A DNA stretch of 64,000 bases from Acetobacter okinawensis JCM 25146 (GCF_000613865.1 NZ_BAJU01000001.1:229530-293529); one strand, 5' to 3'; counted from the stretch's first letter, positions 29,161-40,566 are shown. Notes: generated by a model not told the origin, from the letters alone. Made by a program: numbers and translations.

Positions 29161-30739
29161 AAATTCGACCAGATATTGTGCAGGTATACAGGGACATACA
29201 CAGCTGGGTTGGCATTCTTTGTGGTCTGTTCCTTTTTGTGGCGTTCTATGCTGGCTCCATAACCATGTTTGAGAAGCCATTGCAGAATTGGCTTACACCC
29301 GCCTCCTCTTTGCCTCCGCCTGTGAAGATTGAAAATACGCCAGAACTTTTGCAAAAAGCTCTGGCGGAATATCCTGAGGCTGGGCGGCATTATATTCTTG
29401 TCGTCAATCCTGACCGTGCCCAGCCTGCCAGACTGATGTGGCCACAGGACCGACACACCGTGGACATGGGCCACAGGATTTTGTGCTTGCAGCCCTCTCC
29501 CCTGATGGGCAGTTGGTTACGGCTGCGCGCAGACCGTCGGAAATTCCGTTTTTTATAGACCTGCTCCATGAGCAGGTGGGTTTGCCATTGCCACATACCA
29601 TGGCCCGGTATTTTATGGGGTGTGTGGCTCTTGCCTATTTTCTGGCTCTGGTTTCTGGCATTATAGCTTTTCTGCCAGCGTTGAAGAAAATGCTTTTTGC
29701 TGTCCGTCTGAATACCGGTGCACGCAAGGTATGGCTTGATTTGCATAATCTGCTGGGTTTTTTCTCCCTCCCCTTCCATTGTGTTATTGCTTTGACAGCC
29801 GCTGTTTTTGCGTTTCATGAGCCTGTGTTCATCGTGCAGGGAAAGCTGTTTCAGTCCATGCAAAGTGTGGGACAGGGCCCAGCACACGGACATAAATCGC
29901 CAGAAAACAGCAAAACACGGAATGAGATGGCATTGGTAGGCAAAGAGATGCCACTTTCCCCTTCACTTCTGCTGGCCACGTTGCAGCAACAAGCACCGGG
30001 CTTTGTGGCAGACACGCTGGAATACACGGCACAACGCGGAAAAGGCAAAGGCGGGCTCACGCTCGGCGTTGCCGGGCATGATGCACGTTACCCCATGCGA
30101 GGAGCAACAAATGGCTTTGTGATGGTAGACCCGGCAAGTGGCAAAATCCTATCGGCTGATTATCTACCGGGGCATCAATCCGGGGGGCTTGCGGTTTTAA
30201 CCGCATTTTTTGCCCTTCATTTTGGTAGTTACGGTGGCTTGCCTGTGCGGTGGGGGTATTACTGCCTTGGGGTCGGAGGGGCATTTTTATTCTATACCGG
30301 CAATAGGCTATGGATATTGGCGCGCCTACGTCGTGAACACAGTGCAACCACATTATCCCGGCAGACGCGTGGCACATGGGTTTTGTCCTGCCTGATGACC
30401 GGCTGTATTACGGGGTGTATGACGGGCATTGCCCTGTTGTTTCTCTGCGCGCCTTTTTTGCCTTTGGGTGGGACTTATGGTCAGGCAAGTGTGTTATATT
30501 ATGCAGCTTTTGTGCTGTGTATGGCACTGGCGTTCAGCCTTGGAGAACGCTTGAGGGAGCCTATGCTCTTTTGTCTCGCGGGGCTGGTTAACGTTGCTGT
30601 GGCCCCAGTGCTGCTTGTGTCTGCACTGTTCACGGGCAGCGTGACACTGACTGGCCTGTGTATCGCTGCCATAACTCTGCTGCTCGGTGCTTTTCTTTTA
30701 TACTCAGTCAAACGATCCGGATGCAGGATTGCCGTTTGA
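29157..30739 (+). CDS. PepSY-associated transmembrane protein, frameshifted
   Basis: A membrane protein of the PepSY_TM family, related to reductases that release iron from siderophores. It starts MKIRPDIVQVYRDIHSWVG, with the family's RxxHxWxG segment. The frame breaks near 29477: the reading VDMGHRILCL should continue VDMGHRDFVLAALSPDGQL, requiring one more G. Corrected, it has 527 residues. Further His-bearing helices occur (KVWLDLHNLLGFFSLPFH, FFALHFGSYGGLP), which fit heme or metal binding within the membrane. It overlaps the upstream gene and closes the operon. Confidence 0.82.
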
Positions 30740-30745
30740 TGGAGG

Positions 30746-30785
30746 TACTGCTTCCCCCTCCGTTTTATGGGAGGAGGAAGCAGTA
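30746..30785. terminator. Bidirectional terminator between the PepSY gene and frmA
   Basis: TACTGCTTCC at 30746-30755 pairs with GGAAGCAGTA at 30776-30785, with an inner CCTCC/GGAGG stem and a GTTTTAT loop. It sits between two converging genes and can serve both. Confidence 0.8.
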
Positions 30786-30798
30786 TAAAATGTGTTCC

Positions 30799-32201
<1,403 letters not shown>

Positions 32202-32219
32202 TCTGTACGCGATCCTTGT

Positions 32220-32239
32220 TACTATGGGGGAGTATAGTA
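32220..32239. promoter_or_regulatory. FrmR/RcnR-type operator with G tract
   Basis: TACTAT and ATAGTA form an inverted repeat around GGGGGAGT. CsoR/RcnR/FrmR proteins recognise AT-rich half-sites around a G/C tract of this kind. It ends 19 bp before the frmR start codon, where it would overlap the promoter. Confidence 0.75.
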
Positions 32240-32297
32240 TCTAAACCGTTTTATGGCTAGCACTTCAGGTGGGTAACGCCCGGTGCGCTCGGTATTG

Positions 32298-32585
32298 TTA
32301 TTTTTTGGATGGGCGCAGGCTTACCACAAAGGACAGCACGATGCTGTTCAGGGATACGAGCATGATGCACAGAGCAATTGCTGGCACTACGGACCAACTC
32401 AGGCTGCTTTGAAGGGCAAAAGCAAATGCCGCCACTGCTGCCAGACGCAGCAGTATGACCTGTTTTTTTGCACCGGGCTGAGGAGGCCAGCCATATTTGT
32501 TGCGAATAAAGACCAGACTGCATGCCCACAAAACACAGGCGGCAAGGATTGCTGCTTCGGTCACGTAAAAAGCAGTGTCAGTCAT
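32298..32585 (-). CDS. Small membrane protein, DUF3325-like
   Basis: A 95-residue protein with three hydrophobic segments and a basic C-terminus (SLRPSKK). It starts at MTDTAFYVTE, whose ATG overlaps the end of the PepSY gene by 8 bases. It is the last gene of a three-gene operon (small membrane protein, PepSY protein, small membrane protein). The resemblance to DUF3325 is by size, topology and gene order. Confidence 0.55.
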   Translation of the reverse strand: MTDTAFYVTEAAILAACVLWACSLVFIRNKYGWPPQPGAKKQVILLRLAAVAAFAFALQSSLSWSVVPAIALCIMLVSLNSIVLSFVVSLRPSKK

Positions 32586-34026
32586 GGTGGTTTCTGGTGG
32601 CTGGGAGGCTCTGACTGCCAATGCAGAGTAGACCGGTTAAGGCGCATAGACTGTTTATGCTCACATGGAGTGCTGTGCCCAATGTTGCCAAAGGCACCAC
32701 CAAGGCATCCATGACCGGAACACCCAGACCTATAATGCCCATTGCCCAGCAGAGTATTTTCCAGCTTTTATATGGAGGGTATGCAATGGCTAAAAGGCCG
32801 CAGCATGCCCAGATACAAAAAAAACCTTCCACTTCCAGGCTGGCCCGGGCGGGCCATAAGTCAGGAATAATTCTGTTGCAGAGCAGAAAACCCATGCAGG
32901 CGCAGAGTGGGCCGCCAAGCAGGGCAACATTCAGACGTTGCGCAAGGTGGAGTGTTGATGTGGTGTACTTTTTCTGCCGTGCCGTGTAATAGATCAGGCC
33001 GCTGGCGATCATGATGCTGGAGGTCAGACCGCCACAAAACCAGAGCCAGCGCAACGTGCTCCCCATGCTACGCGCAATGTGTAGGCCGTTCAGAATAAAA
33101 AACGCATCTTCCAGTTTTGTTGCCGGGGCAGCTTTGTTTGTAAACTCTCCAGTCTGGCTATTAAACACGACAGAGAGATCGTTTGCATTCAGGCTGTTGT
33201 GCTGGATGGCGGAAAATGTGGTCTCGTTACCATCAAACATCACATAAGATGGAGCATAGTTCAGATGGCTGCGTGCCTGTTGCAGCATTGCATTTAATGG
33301 GGCTCGTGGTGCCCATGGCGGTATTGGCTGCGCAACGCTGCTTTGTTGTGTACTAGTTGAAGCATGGCTGAAATGGATGAGTGGCAGGGCATTTTCCGCA
33401 GTTAAAACCAGACCGGACCATGTGATCAGAATATGGAATGGAAGCATGGCACTGCCTGTCAGCACATGCAGGTCCAGCAGGCAGCGGGGTAAGGCCGCTT
33501 GCAGTCTGAGCGTAAAATAGTCCGGGATCAAACGTTTGAGGTGCAGCAGAACGCCAGATAGAACCAGAACGGCAAACGCAAAGGCAATGCAGGCCACTAC
33601 GCGTGCGCCCCACGGGTCAGGCAGGCGAAGCGTGTAGTGGAATGTGAAGAAAAACGCTCCACCTTCAGTCTGTCTGGGGTGGAGTACCTCCCCCGTGCGC
33701 GGATCAAGAACAAGCCCTACAAAATTATGTCCATCGTAATGCAGAATACGGAGCGTTGGGTCGCGTGTGTCTGGTAGCAGCAGGAACGATGGAGATGCCC
33801 CCACGTGCTCACTCTCAAGCAGGATGTGCTGTGCGTGCTCCATGGCACTGGAGGTAAGCTGGGCGTCTGCTGGAACAATGGCGGTTTCTGGCTGCATCCA
33901 GCGGGTGAGCTCGGTATCAAACAGAGCAAGGGTGCCGGTTAGGAAAATGGCAAAGGCAAACCAGCCTGTAACAAGACCGGCCCAGCGATGGAGCCAGGAA
34001 AGCCTGGCGCGGCGGGCTGGGGTCAT
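32578..34026 (-). CDS. PepSY-associated transmembrane protein (siderophore-iron reductase-like)
   Basis: A 482-residue membrane protein with an intact frame. It starts MTPARRARLSWLHRWAGLVTGW, the same RLSWLHRWxGL family segment as other PepSY_TM proteins. A periplasmic PepSY-type region (about 50-130) precedes further helices including LLDLHVLTGSAMLPFHILITWSG. The start at 34026 overlaps the upstream stop (ATGA). It is a paralogue of the protein at 29157-30739. Members of this family in Pseudomonas reduce ferri-siderophores; that role is inferred here from the family and a Fur-like site upstream. Confidence 0.85.
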   Translation of the reverse strand: MTPARRARLSWLHRWAGLVTGWFAFAIFLTGTLALFDTELTRWMQPETAIVPADAQLTSSAMEHAQHILLESEHVGASPSFLLLPDTRDPTLRILHYDGHNFVGLVLDPRTGEVLHPRQTEGGAFFFTFHYTLRLPDPWGARVVACIAFAFAVLVLSGVLLHLKRLIPDYFTLRLQAALPRCLLDLHVLTGSAMLPFHILITWSGLVLTAENALPLIHFSHASTSTQQSSVAQPIPPWAPRAPLNAMLQQARSHLNYAPSYVMFDGNETTFSAIQHNSLNANDLSVVFNSQTGEFTNKAAPATKLEDAFFILNGLHIARSMGSTLRWLWFCGGLTSSIMIASGLIYYTARQKKYTTSTLHLAQRLNVALLGGPLCACMGFLLCNRIIPDLWPARASLEVEGFFCIWACCGLLAIAYPPYKSWKILCWAMGIIGLGVPVMDALVVPLATLGTALHVSINSLCALTGLLCIGSQSLPATRNHHD

Positions 34027-34289
34027 GGTTGTATAACCAGCAGAAAACCACCGCATAATACCAGTGCTGCGCCGACCATAAGTGCTGTGCGGGGTGTGTT
34101 AACCCAGAATGCCCAGACCATGGCGGGTGCAGCCAGAGCGCTTGCTATGGCCCGATACCCCTGCGTGGCGGCATCTGTAAGTGCGGGATAAAAATTAACA
34201 ATGGCAGAGCCCCACACGACAAGTGCTAACCAGCAAAGTAGCGCGGCAACAAGGCGATGGGCATACTCTGGCGCGGGGGTCACGCACAA
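34023..34289 (-). CDS. Small membrane protein, DUF3649-like
   Basis: An 88-residue protein with three hydrophobic segments, first in the operon with the second PepSY gene. The stop codon overlaps the next ATG, so translation is coupled. Order and size fit the DUF3649-PepSY-DUF3325 arrangement, but the family call is not secure. Confidence 0.5.
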   Translation of the reverse strand: MCVTPAPEYAHRLVAALLCWLALVVWGSAIVNFYPALTDAATQGYRAIASALAAPAMVWAFWVNTPRTALMVGAALVLCGGFLLVIQP

Positions 34290-34440
34290 TTCCAGATTGT
34301 GTCTGCTGGGTTATCTCTCCTGCCCCGTGTAACGCATGTATCTGGTTTAGAACAGATTATGCACGAATGGGCAGATAAAGGGATGGCGGACACGGTTGCT
34401 CGCTTGTTTGTTTTGAATAATCGGCCTGCCCATCCTTGTA

Positions 34441-34456
34441 ATGCGAATAACTCTCA
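34441..34456. promoter_or_regulatory. Candidate Fur box
   Basis: ATGCGAATAACTCTCA reads on the reverse strand as TGAGAGTTATTCGCAT, close to the common Fur site GAGAATNATTCGCAT. It lies 152 bp upstream of the three-gene PepSY operon on the minus strand. Judged by eye. Confidence 0.45.
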
Positions 34457-34502
34457 CCCTCAAGATTGTGTGGCATGATTGGCTTGCATGCCACACAAAA
34501 AA

Positions 34503-35072
34503 TTATTTTTTCAGCGTTTGGGCCAACTCTGCCAGCGCACTGATCTGGCGGGTTAAAAAGTCCCGGGTTGAGGTGTCTGTCAAAGCAAGTGTCTGAGGGT
34601 CCACTTTGCTGGCAACGAGCCCGATCATGGCTTCGGGTTTGTTAAGGACAAACGCATCCAGAAAAACCAGACTTTGGCGCAGGTGATACTGAGCCCGCGC
34701 CCCGCCGATCTGCCCCGGAGAGGCCGTTTGAATGGCAACCGGTTTTTTGGCAAAAGGCTGTGGCGTTACGCGAGAGAGCCAGTCAATGGCGTTTTTGAGC
34801 ACACCGGGTACGGAGTAATTATATTCGGGTGTTACGATAATAATGCCGTCGGCTGCCTTGATCTGCTCCGCCATTTCCAGAACCGCAGGAGGAAAGCCCT
34901 CGTCCTGCGTGTCCTGACTGTAGTGGGGAAAATCTGCGATGCTCCCCAGTGCGGAAACGGACACGCCTTCAGGTGCCAGTTGTGGCAGGCTTTGGGCAAT
35001 GGCTGCATTAAAAGATGCTCGGCGCAAGCTGCCCAAAAGTGTTACAAAATGCAGCTGTGTAGAAGTTGTCAT
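34503..35072 (-). CDS. NADPH-dependent FMN reductase
   Basis: A 189-residue flavodoxin-fold reductase of the chromate/azo/quinone reductase type. The FMN phosphate loop LLGSLRRASFNAA is at residues 13-25, and the family signature TPEYNYSVPGVLKNAIDW lies near residue 80. It should reduce quinones or flavins with NADPH. It is 54 bp downstream of the pirin gene on the same strand, and both are probably under the divergent LysR regulator. Confidence 0.9.
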   Translation of the reverse strand: MTTSTQLHFVTLLGSLRRASFNAAIAQSLPQLAPEGVSVSALGSIADFPHYSQDTQDEGFPPAVLEMAEQIKAADGIIIVTPEYNYSVPGVLKNAIDWLSRVTPQPFAKKPVAIQTASPGQIGGARAQYHLRQSLVFLDAFVLNKPEAMIGLVASKVDPQTLALTDTSTRDFLTRQISALAELAQTLKK

Positions 35073-35126
35073 GACGTTATGCCTTATTGTCTAACGCATT
35101 TTTGCTTATTGAGGAGCCTGTACGTA

Positions 35127-35996
35127 TCAGGCCGGGATGCCGCCAAATAATCCGTTGCTGAAATCCTCCATCGCCTGCCGGATCTGTGCGCGGGTGTTCA
35201 TCACAAAGGGGCCGTATCCTTCAATTGGTTCGTTCAGCGGGGCTCCGGTCAGGACCAGAAAACTACTTTGGACCTGCGCCTGCACAGTCACTTCCGTCCC
35301 CTCGTGGTTCAGTAGAACGAGTTGCGCGCTGCCAAGTTCCTGCGAATCATTCACATTCAGCCGCCCTTCAAGCGAGACAATGGCGGCATTATGCCCTTCT
35401 GGCAGGCTAAGGGTGGCCTGTGCGCCCTGCTCAAGTTGCACATCCCATACATTGAGGGGGGAAAACACATGAGCAGGTCCAGTGGTCTGGCCGTACTGAC
35501 CGGCAATAACCCGTAAAGTCCCCGCGTCATGCGGTAGCGGTAGTGTTGGAATATCCGCAGCCAGCAGGGTCTGGTAGGCGGGTGGTGCCAGTTTGTCTTT
35601 GGCTGGCAGGTTGACCCAGAGCTGGACCATTCTGAACGCACCACCGGTAGCGGCGTAATGGGGGGAGTGGAATTCCTGATGCAGAATGCCGCTTCCGGCC
35701 GTCATCCACTGGACATCTCCGGGGCCGATGATGCCACCACCACCTGATGAATCTCGGTGTTCGACCTCTCCATCATAAACAATTGTCACGGTCTCAAACC
35801 CCCTGTGCGGGTGCTCTCCTACCCCCCGGCGCTCTTCTGTTGGTTGGAAGTGATGCGGGCCAGCATAGTCCAGCAACAAAAACGGGCTGAGATGCTGCCC
35901 CAGAGTGGTGTAGGAAAAAAGAGAGCGGACCGGAAAACCATTTCCCACCCAGTGCCCGCGTTCATTGCCATATCGGCCCAGAATTTTTTTATGCAT
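35127..35996 (-). CDS. Pirin family protein
   Basis: A 289-residue bicupin. The iron-binding motif of the N-terminal cupin is HPHRGFETVTIVYDGEVEHRDS, and HQEF supplies the last ligand, as in pirins with quercetin 2,3-dioxygenase activity. A strong AGGAGG precedes the ATG at 35996. It forms a probable operon with the FMN reductase. Function inside the cell is unknown for most bacterial pirins; redox or stress roles are suggested by the reductase partner. Confidence 0.9.
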   Translation of the reverse strand: MHKKILGRYGNERGHWVGNGFPVRSLFSYTTLGQHLSPFLLLDYAGPHHFQPTEERRGVGEHPHRGFETVTIVYDGEVEHRDSSGGGGIIGPGDVQWMTAGSGILHQEFHSPHYAATGGAFRMVQLWVNLPAKDKLAPPAYQTLLAADIPTLPLPHDAGTLRVIAGQYGQTTGPAHVFSPLNVWDVQLEQGAQATLSLPEGHNAAIVSLEGRLNVNDSQELGSAQLVLLNHEGTEVTVQAQVQSSFLVLTGAPLNEPIEGYGPFVMNTRAQIRQAMEDFSNGLFGGIPA

Positions 35997-36123
35997 TGGT
36001 TTCCTCCTGATATTTTTGAAGCCTGAACCTCAGCGCGTTCTTTTTTGCTTATCTGGAACATAAAAGTCGGGCAGTGTTCTAAAAAGACCCGTAGATCAAA
36101 CATTGCGTTGCACGGATAAGACG

Positions 36124-37053
36124 ATGAGAGACCTGAATGATTTTGATTATTTTGTGCAGGTCGTGGACTTCGGCGGTTTTTCGTCCGCTGCGCGTGCCTT
36201 GGGCGTACAGAAATCCCTGCTGAGCCGACGTGTTGCCGCACTTGAAACGCGGCTGAACACCAGATTGCTACAACGTTCATCACGTCATTTTTCAGTAACC
36301 GAGGCTGGGCATCGATTTTATGGGCATTGCAAAGCCATGCTGGTCGAGGCGGATATGGCGGAGCAGTCCATTGCCCGTTTGCTGGCTGAACCCTGTGGTG
36401 TGGTACGCATGAGTTGCCCTGTGGCTTTGCTCAACTTCCAGTTTGGGGCCATTTTGTCGCGTTTTTTGGTGCGCTATCCCTCGGTTACTCTGGAGTTGAA
36501 TAGTACCAATCAGCGGGTGGATATTTTACAGGGGCGCCTCGACCTTGCCGTGCGGGTGCGTTTTCCACCGATTGAGCCCTCCGATCTTGTCATGCGTGTT
36601 CTTGATACCAGTACGCAGTGCCTCGTGGCTGCACCGGCATTGCTACAAAAACGCCTGAGCATACCGGCTGATCTGGCGGCTTTACCCAGTATGGACTTCC
36701 ACACCAATCCTGCCGAGCATGCATGGATTTTGGAAAATAATGAGGGGCAGACCGCCACGGTTTTTCATGAACCCAGGCTGGTTACGGACGATATGGTTGT
36801 GTTGCGGGAGGCCGCTCTGGCAGGCGTTGGCGTAGTACAATTGCCAACAATTATGGTGTGGAAAGATGTCGAGGCTGGACGGCTGGTTCAGGCACTCCCC
36901 CAGTGGACACCGCGGGCAGGTCTTGTGCATGCCGTGTTCCCTTCCCGCAAAGGGTTGATGCCCGCAGTCAGGAGTTTACTGGACTTTATGGCGGAGGAAT
37001 GCAGTGAGCAAAGGCGGATGGCAGCATCCACCTTTCTGGCGCAGAACTCCTGA
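36124..37053 (+). CDS. LysR-family transcriptional regulator
   Basis: A 309-residue regulator with an N-terminal winged helix-turn-helix (residues 1-60: DYFVQVVDFGGFSSAARALG, SLLSRRVAALETRL) and a substrate-binding domain starting CGVVRMSCP. The CrgA/DsdC-like subgroup fits best. The start MRDLNDFDYF at 36124 is preferred over one seven codons upstream. It diverges from the pirin gene with 127 bp between them, the usual arrangement for a LysR regulator and its target operon. Confidence 0.92.
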   Translation: MRDLNDFDYFVQVVDFGGFSSAARALGVQKSLLSRRVAALETRLNTRLLQRSSRHFSVTEAGHRFYGHCKAMLVEADMAEQSIARLLAEPCGVVRMSCPVALLNFQFGAILSRFLVRYPSVTLELNSTNQRVDILQGRLDLAVRVRFPPIEPSDLVMRVLDTSTQCLVAAPALLQKRLSIPADLAALPSMDFHTNPAEHAWILENNEGQTATVFHEPRLVTDDMVVLREAALAGVGVVQLPTIMVWKDVEAGRLVQALPQWTPRAGLVHAVFPSRKGLMPAVRSLLDFMAEECSEQRRMAASTFLAQNS

Positions 37054-37108
37054 TGGTATTGTGGAGCAACTCAATCCGGCTTTTGCCTGGTTAAAGGTGG
37101 GGAAAGTC

Positions 37109-37342
37109 TTATTTGTTGCGATAGTAAATTCCCGTATTATCGCACTGATAAATGGTCTGGTCAGATGTGAAAAAACTGGTTGAAGGCTGTGTTCCAGTAA
37201 TAACGCAATGGTGTTCTTGTACAAACTGGTCCCATTGGCTTTGCCGGTAGTTGTGAAGAACTTTTGACCCGCCCCACATTATTCCACCGACAATAAAAAA
37301 TGCGGAAGCCCACAAGATCACTTCTTTTGTAGTTTTGCTCAT
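37109..37342 (-). CDS. Hypothetical small membrane-anchored protein
   Basis: A 77-residue protein with one N-terminal transmembrane segment (about 9-27, WASAFFIVGGIMWGG) and a hydrophilic rest with two Cys (HHCVITG and YQCDNTG) that could form a disulfide outside the membrane. It ends YRNK. It has no match I recognise. It converges with the LysR gene. The composition is unlike random ORF and the two spaced Cys favour a real gene. Confidence 0.65.
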   Translation of the reverse strand: MSKTTKEVILWASAFFIVGGIMWGGSKVLHNYRQSQWDQFVQEHHCVITGTQPSTSFFTSDQTIYQCDNTGIYYRNK

Positions 37343-37921
37343 GCTTCATATTCCATTTGAATAAAACGGGCTTTAGGTTTCTGGTTTTGACCTTCGCCCT
37401 TCTGCAACAGAGCGATAAACATTCTCTAATTACTTTTTTCGGTCGTGGCAAATAGCGTATTATCAACGCAAGGCAGGTAATGAAATTTCAATTTATTATA
37501 TTTATTTATAATGCCCATCCTACGCAGCGTGTGGATTGTTGGCTTTTTCTCGCACAGAAATCTTGGCCTGTGCGCTGCTAAGTGCGTGATTTGCCTGTAG
37601 GTATTGGGCGTTTGGATTATTTTCCAGCCGTTTTGAAGTATGACATATTCGATAAATCACACTTTTATGATCCTGATAATAGTCCGTGGCCTAGTTCTTG
37701 CGTTATGTTCACATCATGCGCCCATAATGCGTGAATTCTGCTCGAAGCCTGAATAATCCACAGGAGCATTCATACGGTGCAGAGCGGGCAGCTTTTTGCT
37801 GGCGGACATGCTCCATCCCAGCCATGTATGGTATGAATAAAGAGCACGCAGGCATGCAAAACTTGCATATCGCGGGGTTAATCCGTTACAAGGGATAAAA
37901 TTCCACAAAAAAGGATGCAAT
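37343..37921. other. Intergenic region
   Basis: No gene is supported in 579 bp; short ORFs here are low in coding character. The middle (37450-37690) is AT-rich. It should contain the antiporter promoter. Confidence 0.5.
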
Positions 37922-39144
37922 ATGGCCAATTTGACAGCACTTTTGATCGACGCCGCGATTTTTGTTTTGTGCCCATGGATTTTGTGGCGGCTCCTGCATA
38001 AAGCGCTGCCAATAGCTGTGTTGCCCATTCTTGTCGGCATAGGCCTTGCCGTGTGGCATGTTCCTGTGCAGCAAATGGGTATTCCCTCTGTTTATGGGAA
38101 CAATATAGGCTGGGTTGCCGTGTTGGTTCTGGCTTTTACCGCAGGTCTGGAAATGTGGCAGCACCCTGGGGGGGAACCTTCGGGGCAGGATTTTGTGCAG
38201 CCGACAATTGGTCGTCTGTTCGGGGGGGCTGCGGTTGCGCTGGGTATTCCATTTCTGGTGGGGTCGTTTCTGGCCTATACCGTGTTTTTGCATCTGCACG
38301 GGTGGCAGGCACCTGCTGCGTCCCCTTGGGTCGCAGCAGCGTCCATTGGTCTGTGCATTGCCGTGAGCGCGTTGCCGGTGCTGATCGGTGTTGTGCGTGA
38401 GCTTGATACGAGCCAAAAGCCACTGGGTCAGCTTGCCCTCAAGCTGGCTGTTGTGGACGATGCTGCATTGTGGATCGGGTTGGCGGCTCTTCAGTTTGCT
38501 GCTCGTGGGTCTGCCGCGCTGCACGGTTGGACTGGGCTGGAAGTTCTTGCAATTGTTCTGCTGCTAGGATTGGCAGCTGCTGGCTATTGGGCCAGTCGGC
38601 ATTTCCGGCATCCGCCTTTGGTGGTGATCTGGCTTGCCGTCCCGATTTATCTGGCCGCAGGGTCATGGGCCAGCATGCAGCTTGGTTTGCATGAGCTGAT
38701 TGGTGCGTATTTTGCTGGCGCGATTATGCCCCCCAGCTGGGTGCGGCGCCTGCCGGTGGAATCTGTGGGAACATTTGCCCTGATCTGGTTTGCTCCCATG
38801 TTTTTTGGCCATAGCGGGTTACATATCAATGGGGATGCGTTGACATGGCCTTCAGTCGTGGCGTCTTTGTCGCTGGTTGTTATTTCCATGGTGACCAAGA
38901 TTGCCGCAGTTTATCTCTACCCTCCGGCTGCGGGGCTCAAACCGCGGCAGGCTCTGGGTGTGGGGGCCCTGCTCCAGTGTAAAGGCTGATGGAAATTGTT
39001 GCCGCGACCATTCTGCATGGTCAGGGCATGCTGTCAGACTTCGGGTTTGCTTCACTGATGGTTCTGGCTGTTATTTCCACCACTCTGACTGGGCCACTGT
39101 TCAGGCTGTTTTCTCCGCGCAGTGCCAGCACAACCCATGCCTGA
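37922..39144 (+). CDS. Cation:proton antiporter (CPA2 family), frameshifted
   Basis: An inner-membrane Na+ or K+/H+ antiporter of the CPA2/KefB type, about twelve helices. LAVVDDAALW near residue 180 carries the paired Asp characteristic of CPA antiporters, and HELIGAYFAGAIMP lies near residue 260. The frame breaks at 38986: GALLQCKG-stop should read GALLQCKGLMEIVAATILHGQG, needing one extra C. Corrected, the protein has 407 residues and ends FRLFSPRSASTTHA. No KTN/TrkA regulatory domain follows. Confidence 0.85.
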
Positions 39145-39292
39145 GCGGCGTTCCGGCAGTCTAACGGCTTTGTTTGGCAAGTCAGGTTGGGTAATTGGGA
39201 GCTTTGTTGCCTCAGCGTGGTTTTTTGCCTGTTTTCACAGCATGGTCATGTTTATGGGGCTTGGCAAACAGGCTGACTTGCCCAAGACCTGA
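39137..39292 (+). CDS. Possible 51-residue membrane peptide
   Basis: An ATG inside the antiporter's last codons (ATGCCTGA overlap) opens a 51-codon frame: basic N-terminus, one transmembrane segment (GWVIGSFVASAWFFACFHS) and a short polar tail. Translational coupling to the antiporter is possible, although no ribosome binding site is seen. It could be a small subunit or a chance ORF. Confidence 0.35.
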   Translation: MPERRSGSLTALFGKSGWVIGSFVASAWFFACFHSMVMFMGLGKQADLPKT

Positions 39293-39349
39293 ACAGGGTC
39301 TGGTTCTGTTGTAACCTGCCCTCATGTTTTACAAGGAGCTGGAGCACCA

Positions 39350-40543
39350 ATGACCAGCACGCCCACGGCAGGGCGGGACAAAGCCGTGTACCTGCTACTC
39401 TGGCTCGCGGTAGCCCTGTTTCTGTCTTACCTTGCAGTTGCCATGTCCATGCCAACGACTTCGGTCTTTGTGGCGACCTCATTGCATATGGGTAATGCTC
39501 TTGCTGGGCTGGCGGTTGGTATTGCATTTTTTTCCACCATTTTGACACGAGGCTTCGCTGGCCGCTTTGCCGACCATCAGGGGGGCAAGCGCTGCATGGT
39601 TTATGGACTTGTGCTTTATGTTCTGAGTGGTGTTCTGGCTATGGCTGTCACGGGCATGCCTACGCCATGGTCAGGGTTTGGCATGCTTGTGTTGGCCCGC
39701 CTGACTCTGGGGTTAGGTGAAAGTCTGACTGTTGTGGGGCTGCTGGCATGGGGGATCGGCCTTATGGGGCACCAGCGGTCGGGGCGTGTGCTCTCTGTTG
39801 TCGGCATGGGTATGTATGGTTCGTTGGCGGCGGGTAGTCCTCTGGGACTGCTCCTGTACAATCTGGGTGGTTACGGGCTTATGGCACTTGCCTGCACGGG
39901 GGCTCCATTAGTGGGGCTTGCCATGGCCTCTCCCGTTGAGGCGGTGCCGCCCCATGGTGGTGAGCGGCAGCCTGTAGGGCGGGTTATCCATAAAATTTCT
40001 GATCTGGGGCTGGTGGTCTTTTTTCAGGGTATTGGATTTGCGGCTATTGGTGCGTTCATGCCGCTTATGTTCCTGCACAGGCACTGGTCCCATGCGGCCA
40101 TGGGGCTAACATTTTTTGGCATCGCGTTTGTGCTGGTGAGAGTTTTGTGCAGCCACTTGCCAGACAGATTGGGTGGTGCACGCGTTGCGTGCGCTTCCAT
40201 GGTGGTGGAAACAATCGGGCAATTGCTACTGTGGCAGGCTACCGGTCCCGGCATTGCGCTGGCAGGTGCATTTTTGACAGGTTGTGGATGTTCCATGATC
40301 TTCCCCGCCATGGGGGTAGAGGTGGTCAGGCGTGTAACCCCGCAGATGCGGGGCACCGCCATGGGCGGTTTTGCCGCTTTTCAGGACCTTGCATATGGCG
40401 CAACTGGCCCCTTGACCGGTCTGCTGGCGGAATGGGCGGGCGATGGTAGCGTGTTTATGGTGGGCTGTGCCGCAGGTTTGGGCGGATTTTTTTTAGCCAG
40501 CAGGCTGGCATGGCGTGAGCGTGCCGCCGCACTGACCAACTGA
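39350..40543 (+). CDS. MFS transporter (YhhS/YfcJ type)
   Basis: A 397-residue transporter with twelve transmembrane segments. The MFS loop motif between helices 2 and 3 is GRFADHQGGKRCM, and helix 5 contains GLGESLTVVGLLAWG, both features of the YhhS-like exporter subgroup. A plausible AAGGAG lies 13 bases before the ATG. The substrate is unknown. It is 23 bp upstream of the exported amidohydrolase gene, which suggests a shared substrate or shared regulation. Confidence 0.88.
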   Translation: MTSTPTAGRDKAVYLLLWLAVALFLSYLAVAMSMPTTSVFVATSLHMGNALAGLAVGIAFFSTILTRGFAGRFADHQGGKRCMVYGLVLYVLSGVLAMAVTGMPTPWSGFGMLVLARLTLGLGESLTVVGLLAWGIGLMGHQRSGRVLSVVGMGMYGSLAAGSPLGLLLYNLGGYGLMALACTGAPLVGLAMASPVEAVPPHGGERQPVGRVIHKISDLGLVVFFQGIGFAAIGAFMPLMFLHRHWSHAAMGLTFFGIAFVLVRVLCSHLPDRLGGARVACASMVVETIGQLLLWQATGPGIALAGAFLTGCGCSMIFPAMGVEVVRRVTPQMRGTAMGGFAAFQDLAYGATGPLTGLLAEWAGDGSVFMVGCAAGLGGFFLASRLAWRERAAALTN

Positions 40544-40566
40544 GCAAACAACAGATGGAGACCAGG

